Shown piece after piece: positions 52,943-61,708 of a stretch of DNA of 64,000 bases. The stretch covers positions 124,001 through 188,000 of the forward strand of contig NZ_CP049906.1 in the NCBI RefSeq assembly GCF_011305535.1, in the 5' to 3' direction. The DNA is from Diaphorobacter sp. HDW4B (lineage in GTDB: Bacteria; Pseudomonadota; Gammaproteobacteria; Burkholderiales; Burkholderiaceae_C). The translations under genes were made by a program, and so were the position numbers. The first letter of the stretch is position 1; each line of letters starts with the position of its first letter. Below the pieces are notes generated by a model, which saw only the letters and a list, made by a program, of their open reading frames with translations, did no database searches and had not been told where the DNA came from.

Positions 52943-53794
52943 ATGCCACGGCTTCCCGCTGACGACATCGACTTTCCCAGTTGGGCATGCAAACAACCAG
53001 ACGAAGTAGAATCCGACCTATCGTCAAGAAATGAATCAGGAGTTGGTGTGCCCGCAGACGTACCCGCATGTGCCCGGACCCTGGCGGTCCTCGAAGTATT
53101 TGCGCGCGAAAAGCGCGAGCTGTCCGTATCCGATGTGGCGCGATTTCTGGACCTGGCCGACAGCAGTTGCTCAGACCTGCTGCACACCATGATGAAAGCC
53201 GGATATGTGGTGCGCACCGCCAAGACGCGGCGCTTTTATCCCACTGGCAAGCTTTATTCGATTGCGCTGGACATCTCACGCAATGACCCGCTGTACATGG
53301 CCAGCATGGAAATGGTGGAACTGCTCAGCGAAAAAACTGGCGAATCCGCCTTCTGCGCCGTGCTCGACGATGGCGCCGTCAAGGTGTTGGCAACGGCAGA
53401 AGGCAAGCACCATCTGCGCTATGTGCTGCGCACAGGGGAGCGCATTGCGCTGCACGCCTCCGCGCTCGGCAAGGCGGTCCTGGGCAGCCTTGACGATGAA
53501 GAAATGCGCCGCCAACTGCGCCTGAAGCCCCTGCGCAAGGTGACGCCCGAAACCATCGTCGACCCCAACGTCCTGGAGGAAAACGTCAAAGGCCAACGCG
53601 AGCGTGGCTGGTACAGCGTGCAGGAAGAAGGAAATGATGGTGTGCTGGCATTCGGCATTCCTCTGCAGATCGGCGACGCCAAAGTGGCCTTGTCCATCGC
53701 CGGCCCAGTCGAGCGCATGCGCAAGAATCAGGAGGCTTACCTCAACGAGATGAAGCAGATCGCTGCGGCAAGCAATGCAGAGAAAACGGCTTGA
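52943..53794 (+). CDS. IclR-family transcriptional regulator
   Basis: A 283-residue IclR protein from the ATG at 52943, or 248 residues from a GTG at 53048 that has AGGAG at five bases and starts nearer the conserved HTH; I cannot decide. The helix-turn-helix is in LSVSDVARFLDLADSSCSDLLHTM, and the effector domain includes LHASALGKAVLGSLDDEEM and GWYSVQEEGNDGVLAFGIPL. It lies between the two divergent CoA-thioester operons and next to the tandem palindromes. IclR proteins usually sense an aromatic acid, a CoA ester or a carboxylate. Confidence 0.9.
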   Translation: MPRLPADDIDFPSWACKQPDEVESDLSSRNESGVGVPADVPACARTLAVLEVFAREKRELSVSDVARFLDLADSSCSDLLHTMMKAGYVVRTAKTRRFYPTGKLYSIALDISRNDPLYMASMEMVELLSEKTGESAFCAVLDDGAVKVLATAEGKHHLRYVLRTGERIALHASALGKAVLGSLDDEEMRRQLRLKPLRKVTPETIVDPNVLEENVKGQRERGWYSVQEEGNDGVLAFGIPLQIGDAKVALSIAGPVERMRKNQEAYLNEMKQIAAASNAEKTA

Positions 53795-54149
53795 ATGAGC
53801 TTGTCGAACGAAGCAAAGCTGTTTTTGACGCCCATGCTCCCTCCCCAATGCCTGCGCGAGGAATATTGAGCGTCGCGTCAACACATTCCACTTCCAGCCA
53901 GCCGTGGAAATCCATAGACGCAGCTGATGCATTAAGTCCAGCACCTGCACTCTCCCACCATCGCTGACGTGCACTGTCCATGCACGACCATTTCCTTCTC
54001 AGCAAGTTGTGCGTGCCCAAACGTCAACCCACACACAGCCTGCCAAACCTAAGCTCTAGGTCATGAATTTTCGTTGTCTCAAGCCAATCACCTGCAAGGG
54101 AATTGGCCCGGGACTTTGAAAACTTGTGACCACCAAAAGGAGATATGGA
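53795..54149 (+). other. 355-bp intergenic stretch before the hot-dog hydratase gene
   Basis: No gene with support. A minus-strand frame (53742-54020) has no family features. A clear ribosome-binding site (AAGGAG) precedes the start at 54150. No ACGA-N4-TCGT site like that at 52829 is seen here, so control by IclR would need a different site or read-through from the IclR gene. Confidence 0.5.
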
Positions 54150-55346
54150 ATGTCAGAAGCCAGCGTGATGGAAGCCAATAGCGAATACGGAAAAATTACC
54201 GAGGTCGAGCTCGACAAGATCCGCGCCCGACAAGGCAAGGTCTATCCAATCAACCAACCTTACCTGCGTCATATCAATCGCGACAGTATCGAGCATGTCG
54301 CTCGGGCCATCGGTGACGCCAATCCTCTGTGGCTGGATCCCGCGCACGCACAGCAGTCTCGTTTTGGAAAAATGATTGCCCCACCCGCGCTTTTCTACGG
54401 AGCGGCCTGGGGTAGTTGGGATCTGCGACGTGGCCAGGGATTGCCTGGAGTTCACGGGCTTCATTCCAGCGATCGTTGGATCTACTATCGCCCCATGTTT
54501 GAAGGCGACGTGGTGCATGCCACCAAAGTGCCGGCGTCGATCGAAGAGAAAAAGGGTCGCTGGACAGGTGGTCGTCAGTTCCTGCAAACCGACAATATCC
54601 ATTTCTACAACCAGAACGACGAGCTGGTCGCCACTTGCGTGATGTCCTTCATCCGCGGTGAACGCGAAGCTGGAAAGTCCAAGGGCAAGTACGCCGACAT
54701 CGCCAAGGCGCGCTACACGGACGAAGAAATCGAGCAGATCGATCGCGAAATCGCCGCCGAAGAGGTTCGTGGGGCAACGACTCGCTATTGGGAAGATGTA
54801 CAAGTCGGCGACAAGATGCAGCCGATCGTGCGTGGGCCGCTGACGGTGTCCGACATGATTGCCTGGATGATGGGCATTGGCTCACCTCACATTCGCAGCG
54901 GGCAGCACTGGCTCGCCTACCGCAGGCAATCTCCCAAGGTGGCTGTCAAGGACCCCGATACACGCATTCCTCAAGCCGTCGAACGCGTGCACTGGGATCC
55001 TTACATGGCTGCCGAGATCGGCATGCCCAACGCCTACGACTACGGTTCGCAACGCGGTGCCTGGGCATCCCACTTCATGACGAATTGGGCTGGTGATGAC
55101 GGCTGGGTAGCGGAGTGCCATCCGTTCTATCGTGGCATGAACTTTGTCGGGGACACCTTGCGCATTCGCGGTGAAATCACTGCCAAATGGATAGGCAAGA
55201 GCGGCATCGGATATGTCGAATGCAAGTTCGACAGCGTCAACCAACGTGGCGACAACATCATGCCGGGCACTGGTGTCATCGCACTGCCACAGCGCGGCAA
55301 GCCACTGGGCACGCAAGTGATCGATTGCACGACAGACAAGCCTTGA
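54150..55346 (+). CDS. Double hot-dog hydratase-like protein (FAS1-like dehydratase / MaoC)
   Basis: About 398 residues from the ATG at 54150 with AAGGAG seven bases upstream. Two hot-dog domains are visible: residues 30-180 with AIGDANPLWLDPAHA and RFGKMIAPPALFYG, and residues 215-385. In the first, Trp stands where R-specific hydratases have the catalytic His, which is common in the FAS1-like dehydratase branch. Relatives hydrate mesaconyl-CoA-type or other branched enoyl-CoA esters. It heads the rightward operon with two CoA transferases and is followed after 12 bases by the first. The substrate is unknown. Confidence 0.8.
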   Translation: MSEASVMEANSEYGKITEVELDKIRARQGKVYPINQPYLRHINRDSIEHVARAIGDANPLWLDPAHAQQSRFGKMIAPPALFYGAAWGSWDLRRGQGLPGVHGLHSSDRWIYYRPMFEGDVVHATKVPASIEEKKGRWTGGRQFLQTDNIHFYNQNDELVATCVMSFIRGEREAGKSKGKYADIAKARYTDEEIEQIDREIAAEEVRGATTRYWEDVQVGDKMQPIVRGPLTVSDMIAWMMGIGSPHIRSGQHWLAYRRQSPKVAVKDPDTRIPQAVERVHWDPYMAAEIGMPNAYDYGSQRGAWASHFMTNWAGDDGWVAECHPFYRGMNFVGDTLRIRGEITAKWIGKSGIGYVECKFDSVNQRGDNIMPGTGVIALPQRGKPLGTQVIDCTTDKP

Positions 55347-55358
55347 GCGAGTTCTGCC

Positions 55359-56588
55359 ATGTCTCAGAAGTCCAATGAGAGCAAGCCTCTCGCTGGCGTC
55401 CGCGTGCTGGATTTTACGCACGCGGCCGCGGGCCCCTTTGCAAGCATGTTTCTCGCCGACCTGGGGGCTCAGGTCTACAAGATCGAGAAACCCAAGGGAG
55501 GTGACGGAGCGCGCACCATGGGTGTCCCCGTTCCCGCACGTGCACCCAACGATTCCGACTATTTCGTGAGTCTGAATCGCAACAAGCAAGGCTTGGCCAT
55601 TGACCTCACCGCGCCGGAAGGCATCGTGCTGGCTCGCGAGCTCGTCAAGCAGTGCGATGTCGTGCTGGAGAATTTCCGGCCGGGCGTGATGGACCGTCTC
55701 GGTCTGGGCTTCGATGCTCTCAAGGCGCTGCGCCCCGGACTGGTCTACGCGTCGATTTCTGCCTTTGGCTCTTCAGGGCCATGGGTGGATCGGCCGGCCA
55801 ACGACATCATCATGCAGAGCGTGTCCGGGCTCATGGGCATCACCGGAGAAGTGGGCGGCGGGCCCGTGCGCATCGGCGCTCCGATCTCCGACTTCTCCAG
55901 CGGCTTGTTCATGCTGTCGGGGGTCCTGGCAGCCTTGTTTGCCAGAGCACAGCATCCAGAGGGGCAGCACGTGGAGGTGGCGATGCTGGAAGCGTCACTG
56001 AACATGATGAGCAACTACATCCCTTCTGTGGCTGACATGGGAGCGCAGGTAGCCCGTCTGGGCCGGGGTCACGCGCAGATCGTGCCGTATCAGGCATTCA
56101 TCTGTGCCGATGGCGAGTACCTGATGATCGGCGCCTTCACACGAGGCTTCTGGGTCAACCTCTGCCATGCCCTTGGACATCCCGAATGGATCACTGATGC
56201 CAAGTACGCCACAAACCCCGCACGACTGCAGCACCGCGCCGAGCTCACCGCCAAGCTCCAGGAGATTTTCATCACCCAGCCGCGAACACATTGGACTGAG
56301 GTGATCACCAAGGCGGATGTGCCAAACAGCCCTGTCTATGAATTGCACGATGCCATTCACAGCGATCAGGTTCGACATCTGAATTCGCTCATGCCAACGG
56401 GATCAGATGAGGCTGCTGTGCGCGTTGTCCGCAACCCAATGCGCGTGAAGGCCTGGGGCGAATACCAGGCAATACGCTCTCCCGGTTTGGGGGAAAACAC
56501 GCGATCCGTGCTGAAGGAGCTGCTGGGCAAAAGCGATTCCGAGGTCGACTCGCTGGTTCAGCGCAACGTGGTGGTCGACGCCCAATGA
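55359..56588 (+). CDS. CaiB/BaiF family III CoA transferase 1 of a tandem pair
   Basis: A 409-residue family III CoA transferase. It starts GVRVLDFTHAAAGPFASMFLADLGAQVYKIEKP; the catalytic Asp is in GAPISDFSSGLFMLS near residue 175, with EGQHVEVAMLEA following. The length matches succinyl-CoA:carboxylate CoA transferases. It overlaps the next gene by four bases (ATGA). The product of this gene and the next may form a heteromer or act on two different acids. Confidence 0.88.
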   Translation: MSQKSNESKPLAGVRVLDFTHAAAGPFASMFLADLGAQVYKIEKPKGGDGARTMGVPVPARAPNDSDYFVSLNRNKQGLAIDLTAPEGIVLARELVKQCDVVLENFRPGVMDRLGLGFDALKALRPGLVYASISAFGSSGPWVDRPANDIIMQSVSGLMGITGEVGGGPVRIGAPISDFSSGLFMLSGVLAALFARAQHPEGQHVEVAMLEASLNMMSNYIPSVADMGAQVARLGRGHAQIVPYQAFICADGEYLMIGAFTRGFWVNLCHALGHPEWITDAKYATNPARLQHRAELTAKLQEIFITQPRTHWTEVITKADVPNSPVYELHDAIHSDQVRHLNSLMPTGSDEAAVRVVRNPMRVKAWGEYQAIRSPGLGENTRSVLKELLGKSDSEVDSLVQRNVVVDAQ

Positions 56589-57862
56589 CGATGGAAGCCA
56601 CCGATTCCAAGAAAGCAAATCCTATGTCTCACAATCCAACCAAGGCCCAACGTCCAGCCATTCTCTCCGGGCTTCGAGTGCTGGATATCGGCCACCAGTA
56701 CGCGGCCGCCAACACGTGTGCGATTCTGGCCGATCTGGGTGCAGAAGTCGTTTCCATCGAACACCCACAACGCAGCGCCATTCGAACGATGCTTCCCAAG
56801 CGCGATGGGCACTCCATGTGGTGGAAGATTGCCCAGCGCGGAAAGCAGTACGTGACCTTGAATCTGTCGAGTCCGCAAGGACGCGATCTGTTTCTGAAGA
56901 TCATCAAGGACTTCGACGTGTTGGTGGAGAATTTCCGGCCTGGCACCATGGAAAAGTGGGGTCTGGGTCCGGAAGACCTCGAGAAGGCCGGCGCCAATCT
57001 GGCGATGGTGCGCATCAGCGGATATGGTCAAACAGGGCCTTACCGTGAACGCCCAGGCTTTGGCACAGCCGCAGAAGCGATGAGTGGGTTCGCTCACATG
57101 AATGGCTTTCCGGACGGTCCGCCCACCTTTCCATCCACCACGCTGGCTGATGGGGTTGCCTCGCTCTTCGGCGTGATCGGAGCACTGGCCGCACGCATGG
57201 ACAAGGTTCGCAACCCGGACAACCGCAGCGTTGAAGTGGTGGATGTGGCGCTCTTTGAGGGTCTGTTTCGCATCATCCCCACCCAAATTCCCACTTTGCA
57301 GCAGACAGGACATGTGCAGACCCGTCCAGGCAACTATCTGGGTGAACACGGCGTTCTGAGAAACACCTATCGCTCCAAGGACGGTCGGTTCTTCATCGTT
57401 GCCGCCGTTGGCCCGGATACCATGCGCCGCATTCTGGTGGCAGCCAAGGCCCAGCCAATGGTGGACACCATCGACGCAGGAATCATGCTCGGTCACGACA
57501 CCAGGACCATTCAGGAATTCCTTGCCGGCTGTGACCAGCACTTGACGCACTGGGCCAGCCAGCGCGACTTCACCGAACTGGAACGCGATCTGATCGATGC
57601 AGGCGCCGTGTACAGCACGATCTACAGTGCGGAGGAAATCATGAACGACCCTCACTATCACGCACGAGACGATCTGGTGACCTTGCAGGATCCGGATCTG
57701 GGAACCTTCACCATGCAAGGCATCGTTCCCAAGTTCCCTGGTCGCGAGCATCACATACGCCATGCAGGCGGGACACGTGGTGCAGACAATGCGGCGTTCT
57801 ATGGCCGCGTCGGCCTGACGTCGAGCGATATTGCTCAACTGACCGAGCAAGGCGTCATGTAG
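56585..57862 (+). CDS. CaiB/BaiF family III CoA transferase 2 of a tandem pair
   Basis: A 425-residue family III CoA transferase. GLRVLDIGHQYAAANTCAILADLGAEVVSIEHP begins the fold near residue 31; the Asp of STTLADGVASLFG near 190 fits the catalytic position. The start at 56585 overlaps the preceding stop; a second Met at 56624 is possible but would lose coupling. It is clearly divergent from copy 1 (different N-terminal insert, different Asp context). Together they suggest an activation that uses a CoA ester already in the cell, beside the ATP-dependent ligase of the other operon. Confidence 0.87.
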   Translation: MTMEATDSKKANPMSHNPTKAQRPAILSGLRVLDIGHQYAAANTCAILADLGAEVVSIEHPQRSAIRTMLPKRDGHSMWWKIAQRGKQYVTLNLSSPQGRDLFLKIIKDFDVLVENFRPGTMEKWGLGPEDLEKAGANLAMVRISGYGQTGPYRERPGFGTAAEAMSGFAHMNGFPDGPPTFPSTTLADGVASLFGVIGALAARMDKVRNPDNRSVEVVDVALFEGLFRIIPTQIPTLQQTGHVQTRPGNYLGEHGVLRNTYRSKDGRFFIVAAVGPDTMRRILVAAKAQPMVDTIDAGIMLGHDTRTIQEFLAGCDQHLTHWASQRDFTELERDLIDAGAVYSTIYSAEEIMNDPHYHARDDLVTLQDPDLGTFTMQGIVPKFPGREHHIRHAGGTRGADNAAFYGRVGLTSSDIAQLTEQGVM

Positions 57863-57878
57863 CCCACAGTACCGAGAC

Positions 57879-57910
57879 CCCGAGACTCAGCTCGTAGTCT
57901 GATTCTCGGG
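57879..57910 (+). other. Intercistronic inverted repeat
   Basis: CCCGAGA (57879-57885) pairs with TCTCGGG (57904-57910). Inside it AGACT and AGTCT can form a smaller, competing stem. No T run follows, so it is more likely an mRNA-stability or processing element than a terminator between the CoA-transferase and Bug genes. Confidence 0.4.
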
Positions 57911-57954
57911 CCATTACCTGCATGACACTGCACAACTAAACCAACGAGACAAAC

Positions 57955-58926
57955 ATGTGGAAATCGAAACTCAAGGGGGCACTCGCGGCGTCCCTGTTCA
58001 TTGTCGGCATGACCGCGCAAGTCGCACATGCGCAAAGCTACCCGAGCAAGCCCATTCGCATCATCGCGCCAGCCACCCCCGGTTCGCCGACAGACATTCT
58101 TGCGCGGATGTTGGCCGACGGCATGGGCAAGTCACTCAAGTCGCCCATCATCGTGGACAACAAGCCCGGTGTCGAACAGCTCATCGGACTGGAACATGTC
58201 ATCAAACAATCTCCACCGGACGGCCACACCATGGTGCTGGTGGGACTGGATAGTCTGGCCTTGCTGCCGATCACACGCAAGGATCTGCGCATCAATCTCA
58301 GCGAAGACCTGACAGTCATCGCAGGCATGGCAGAGGGAAAGTACATTCTGGCAGGTCCCGCCAGCGCGCCGTATGCCACCTTCGGCGAACTGGTCAAAGC
58401 CATCAAGGCCGAGCCAGGCAAGTTCAGCTATGGTGCTTCCGCCCCCACGGTGCGGTTTCCGTCGCTCACACTGATGCATGAACTCGGCCTTCGGATGGAA
58501 CATGTTCCTTACCGAGGCGGCAGCCCGTACGCTCTGGATCTCGCATCCGGTCTGATTCAATGGGGTTTCCTGTCGGAAACCACGGCCCACACCGTCAAAG
58601 ACCGTGTGCGCTTCTATGCCATTTCGGGCAAAGAGCGCAGCCCCAGTTATCCCAACGTGCCGACGTTTGCAGAACTCGGGTTTCAGCGCATCCAAGGCCC
58701 TGCCTACGCATTGGCGCTGCGCAAGGACACACCGGCTCCGATCAAGGCAAAGATCTCCGAAGCCGCCAAAGCGGCCATTGAGGCTCCGAGTTTCAAGGCC
58801 AAAGCCATGCAGAGTTCGTTCCTGGACGCTCAGTACGAGGACGAAGCAACCGTTGCACGCTCGCTTGCCGCACGCATCAAGGACTATCGCGATGCCGCCA
58901 CCAACATGGGCATCAAGCCAGAGTAA
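57955..58926 (+). CDS. Tripartite tricarboxylate transporter receptor (Bug family)
   Basis: A 323-residue Bug protein. The signal peptide (MWKSKLKGALAASLFIV) ends at Ala-His-Ala near residue 26, and the mature part begins QSYPSKPIRIIAPATPGSPTD. The AEPGKFSYGASAP and APIKAKISEAAKAA segments fit the family. GAGAC lies before the ATG. It is in the rightward operon, 92 bases after the second CoA transferase. With the Bug gene at 44110 it gives each divergent operon its own receptor, consistent with one or two related acids being taken up. Confidence 0.9.
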   Translation: MWKSKLKGALAASLFIVGMTAQVAHAQSYPSKPIRIIAPATPGSPTDILARMLADGMGKSLKSPIIVDNKPGVEQLIGLEHVIKQSPPDGHTMVLVGLDSLALLPITRKDLRINLSEDLTVIAGMAEGKYILAGPASAPYATFGELVKAIKAEPGKFSYGASAPTVRFPSLTLMHELGLRMEHVPYRGGSPYALDLASGLIQWGFLSETTAHTVKDRVRFYAISGKERSPSYPNVPTFAELGFQRIQGPAYALALRKDTPAPIKAKISEAAKAAIEAPSFKAKAMQSSFLDAQYEDEATVARSLAARIKDYRDAATNMGIKPE

Positions 58927-59005
58927 TTACCAACCGGCAGACACGCTGGACCGCCATTCCATGCGAATCGGTGCAGCGGAACCTCACCAACGAACGGACT
59001 TCCCA

Positions 59006-59797
59006 ATGGGCGATTTTCTCTTGTATGAACAAAACGATGCACTGGTCACATTGACCATGAACCAGCCGGACAAACGCAATCCACTTACCGGCAACGACGC
59101 AGTGGCGGATTTTCATGAAGCGATCGAGCGCATCGAGGCTGACCCCAGCGTGCGATGCGTGATCCTCACGGGCAACGGGCCATCATTTTCTGCAGGCGGC
59201 GATATCCAGACCATCGAGGATCAGGCATCACCCGAGATGGCGCAAATGACGATCCGGCACTGGTATCGCAAAGGCATCCAGAGTCTGAGCAATGCGCTCT
59301 TCAATCTCGAAGTGCCGATCATCGCCGCAGTCAACGGTCATGCCATGGGCGCCGGACTGGATCTCGCCTGCATGTGCGACATCCGCATTGCATCCGACAA
59401 GGCCGTTTTCGCTGAAAGCTTCATCAAACTGGGCATCATCCCCGGCGACGGCGGCGCATGGTTGCTGCCTAGAGTGATCGGCATGGCGCGCGCTGCGGAA
59501 CTGGCCTTCACTGCCGACGTCATCAATGCCGCCAAGGCACTTGAATGGAATCTGGTGTCCCAGGTAGTTCCACATGATCAATTGATGTCCGCAGCGAACG
59601 CGCTGGCCCTGCGCATCACTCAACACCCATCGCATGGCGTGCGGCTCACCAAGCGCTTGATGAAGGAGGCCATCCATGCCCGACTCGATTCCATTCTGGA
59701 ACTCTCGGCGGCGTTTCAGTGCATTGCCCACAAGACGGCAGACCACCACGAAGCGGTGAAAGCCTTCAAAGAGAAGCGCCCACCGGTCTATTCGTGA
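59006..59797 (+). CDS. Crotonase-fold enoyl-CoA hydratase/isomerase with non-canonical catalytic residues
   Basis: A 263-residue crotonase. The oxyanion-hole segments are PSFSAGGDIQTI and NGHAMGAGLDLACMCD. At the two positions that hold Glu in true enoyl-CoA hydratases, this protein has Asp (GAGLDLA) and Phe (FAESFIKLGIIPGDGG). It is therefore more like isomerase, decarboxylase or hydrolase members. The ATG at 59006 is the first in the conserved frame; the longer open frame upstream overlaps the Bug gene and is not coding there. It lies 79 bases after the Bug stop. In this operon it may rearrange or cleave an unusual CoA ester. Confidence 0.82.
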   Translation: MGDFLLYEQNDALVTLTMNQPDKRNPLTGNDAVADFHEAIERIEADPSVRCVILTGNGPSFSAGGDIQTIEDQASPEMAQMTIRHWYRKGIQSLSNALFNLEVPIIAAVNGHAMGAGLDLACMCDIRIASDKAVFAESFIKLGIIPGDGGAWLLPRVIGMARAAELAFTADVINAAKALEWNLVSQVVPHDQLMSAANALALRITQHPSHGVRLTKRLMKEAIHARLDSILELSAAFQCIAHKTADHHEAVKAFKEKRPPVYS

Positions 59798-59819
59798 TCT
59801 GAACACAAGGAGCATGAGC

Positions 59820-60398
59820 ATGGAGCCCAAAGCCAACACCCACGCAGCTTCAAGTGACGGTGTCCAGCGAGTCGAGATACACACGCGCCAGATAGAGCTC
59901 AAAGGGTATCAGCGATCAGATGGACTCTACGAAGTGGAGGCTCGCATGTCGGATCGAAAGCCGCACGCATTCACGACCCCCTGGAGTGGCCGTACGGTTC
60001 TCGCATACGGTGCAACGCATGACATGGGCGTGAGGCTGGTGTTCGATACGGACATGACAGTGCATGACGTCGAAACCTTCACCCACGATGCACCCTATCC
60101 GGCATGCTTTGACGGAGGCAAGCCCTTCAAGGCACTGATCGGATTGAGCATGAAGCAGGGTTGGACGCGCGCCGTCAACGAGTGCCTGCCGTCTGCCTCT
60201 CGATGCACGCATTTGAAGGAACTGCTCAATCCTCTGGCGACGGTCGCTTTCCAGTCGCTGACCATGCTGCGACTCGGGCAACCTCATCAAGTCGATGACA
60301 ACGGCCGGCCCTTGAAGATCGACAGTTGCTTTGCCTACGCGTCCCACGGACCGGTAGTCGCGCAACTCTGGCCCGAGCACTCCACCGCAAGCCCGTGA
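59820..60398 (+). CDS. DUF2889 family protein
   Basis: A 192-residue protein of the DUF2889 family: VEIHTRQIELKGYQRSDGLYEVEARMSDRKP near the N-terminus and CTHLKELLNPLATVAFQ in the C-terminal half. AAGGAG lies seven bases before the ATG at 59820, so the start at 59814 is less likely. The family's role is not known to me; members occur in catabolic CoA-dependent gene sets. It is 22 bases after the crotonase gene, so it is in the same operon. Confidence 0.8.
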   Translation: MEPKANTHAASSDGVQRVEIHTRQIELKGYQRSDGLYEVEARMSDRKPHAFTTPWSGRTVLAYGATHDMGVRLVFDTDMTVHDVETFTHDAPYPACFDGGKPFKALIGLSMKQGWTRAVNECLPSASRCTHLKELLNPLATVAFQSLTMLRLGQPHQVDDNGRPLKIDSCFAYASHGPVVAQLWPEHSTASP

Positions 60399-60538
60399 TC
60401 ACTGCGATCCGCCTGCGCCACTAGACCACGTCTCATCCTTCGAACGATTCATCCACACCCTGTGGAGGAATGACTGTTGCCCAAAACAGCCGTACCGATC
60501 GTTCGGAGCCATTGGACATCTCACGAATTTGGATATCT

Positions 60539-61576
60539 ATGATGAACAGAAATTTTGCATTCGCTCCGTTGCTCTGCGTGGCAGCCATCGCCCATGCACA
60601 AGGCTCATTGACGATCTCGGGGACCATGGACATGGGGCTTCAGCACCTCAACGGAGCGGGAACTTCGAAGTCCAGCCTCTTCAGCGGAGGCAACACCACA
60701 AGCAAACTCGTGCTGCGTGGCACCGAGGTCATCAGCCCGGGTCTGCAAACCTTCTTCTGGCTGGAGTCCGGCATGTCGGCTGATGAAGGAAAATTCAATA
60801 CAGCCAACACAAGAAACCAACCACACGTCACCGCCAGCTCGGGTGGCGGCATGGCATTCGATCGGCGTGCCATTCTTGGTGTCAAAGGCACGTATGGAAC
60901 CGTTCAGGCCGGTCGGGATTGGTCGCCAACCTACGAAACCTTTTCGGCCAAGTTCGATCCGTTTGCGATCAGCATCGGCATTGGGCTGAACTATTCGGGC
61001 AGCAAGAACAGTGACGGAGTCAGAGTCTCCAACAGCATCGCTTATCTCACGCCCAAGATCGCATCGGCTTTTGACCTCAAGGTGCAGCACTGGTTTGGCG
61101 AAGGTGCGGGTGATTCTTATGGCACAGGAAGCGGCATGCGCCTTGGGTACGAGAATGCGGGCATGCTGGCAGCGCTCGCCTACGCCAACACGCAGTTGAA
61201 GGACGCCAGCGTCATCTACCGAAACGTCGCGGTGAACTATCGCGTAATGAACGATCTGGCGCTCATCTTCAGCGCCAACAACGACAGCTACGGTCAAATC
61301 AACTACCGGGGCTGGCTGGGTGGGTTCAACTACCGGCTGGGCTCCGGAGAGATCAAAGCCTCCTACTCGACCATCCGCGTGCGCTCTTCGGAAGAGCCCA
61401 GCGGCCGCAAATGGGCCCTGGGATATGTCCACCACCTCTCGCGCCGAACTGCGCTCTACGGCACAGTCGCGCACATCAGCAACCGCAATGGAGGTGCCTT
61501 CAACGCCGCAGGTTTTGAAGTGGGCAAGAACCAATCGATGAATGGCGTGGATCTGGGGATACGCCACAACTTCTGA
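60539..61576 (+). CDS. Gram-negative porin
   Basis: About 345 residues from the Met pair at 60539/60542. The signal peptide ends at Ala-His-Ala near residue 20 and the mature part begins QGSLTISGTMDMGLQHL, with KLVLRGTEVISPGLQTFFWLESG and TVQAGRDWSPTYE, ending GVDLGIRHNF with the C-terminal Phe. It lies 140 bases after the DUF2889 gene, possibly with its own promoter, and would admit the acid used by the operon. The N-terminal residues of the longer open frame (60470) do not look like a signal peptide. Confidence 0.88.
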   Translation: MMNRNFAFAPLLCVAAIAHAQGSLTISGTMDMGLQHLNGAGTSKSSLFSGGNTTSKLVLRGTEVISPGLQTFFWLESGMSADEGKFNTANTRNQPHVTASSGGGMAFDRRAILGVKGTYGTVQAGRDWSPTYETFSAKFDPFAISIGIGLNYSGSKNSDGVRVSNSIAYLTPKIASAFDLKVQHWFGEGAGDSYGTGSGMRLGYENAGMLAALAYANTQLKDASVIYRNVAVNYRVMNDLALIFSANNDSYGQINYRGWLGGFNYRLGSGEIKASYSTIRVRSSEEPSGRKWALGYVHHLSRRTALYGTVAHISNRNGGAFNAAGFEVGKNQSMNGVDLGIRHNF

Positions 61577-61583
61577 AACCCTG

Positions 61584-61617
61584 AATGCCGAAAGCTCTCG
61601 GTGCAAAGTTTTCGGCA
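61584..61617 (+). other. Hairpin after the porin gene
   Basis: ATGCCGAAA (61584-61592) and TTTCGGCAT (61609-61617) form a perfect 9-bp stem eight bases after the porin stop. No T run follows, so it may stabilise the 3' end rather than terminate by itself. Confidence 0.45.
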
Positions 61618-61708
61618 TCGCTTCAACAGCCATGTACACCGACTGCAAATCCACATGCCGCCAAACACTTTGAAGGATCAGGCAAACGCCATCCTAAAAT
61701 GGGTTCCC

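Noticed and set aside
58604-59005. N-terminal extension of the crotonase frame
   Set aside because: It runs out of frame through the Bug receptor gene; conserved crotonase sequence begins only at the ATG at 59006.
61584-61617. Hairpin after the third porin as a full terminator
   Set aside because: The stem is perfect but has no T run; I list it only as a hairpin.
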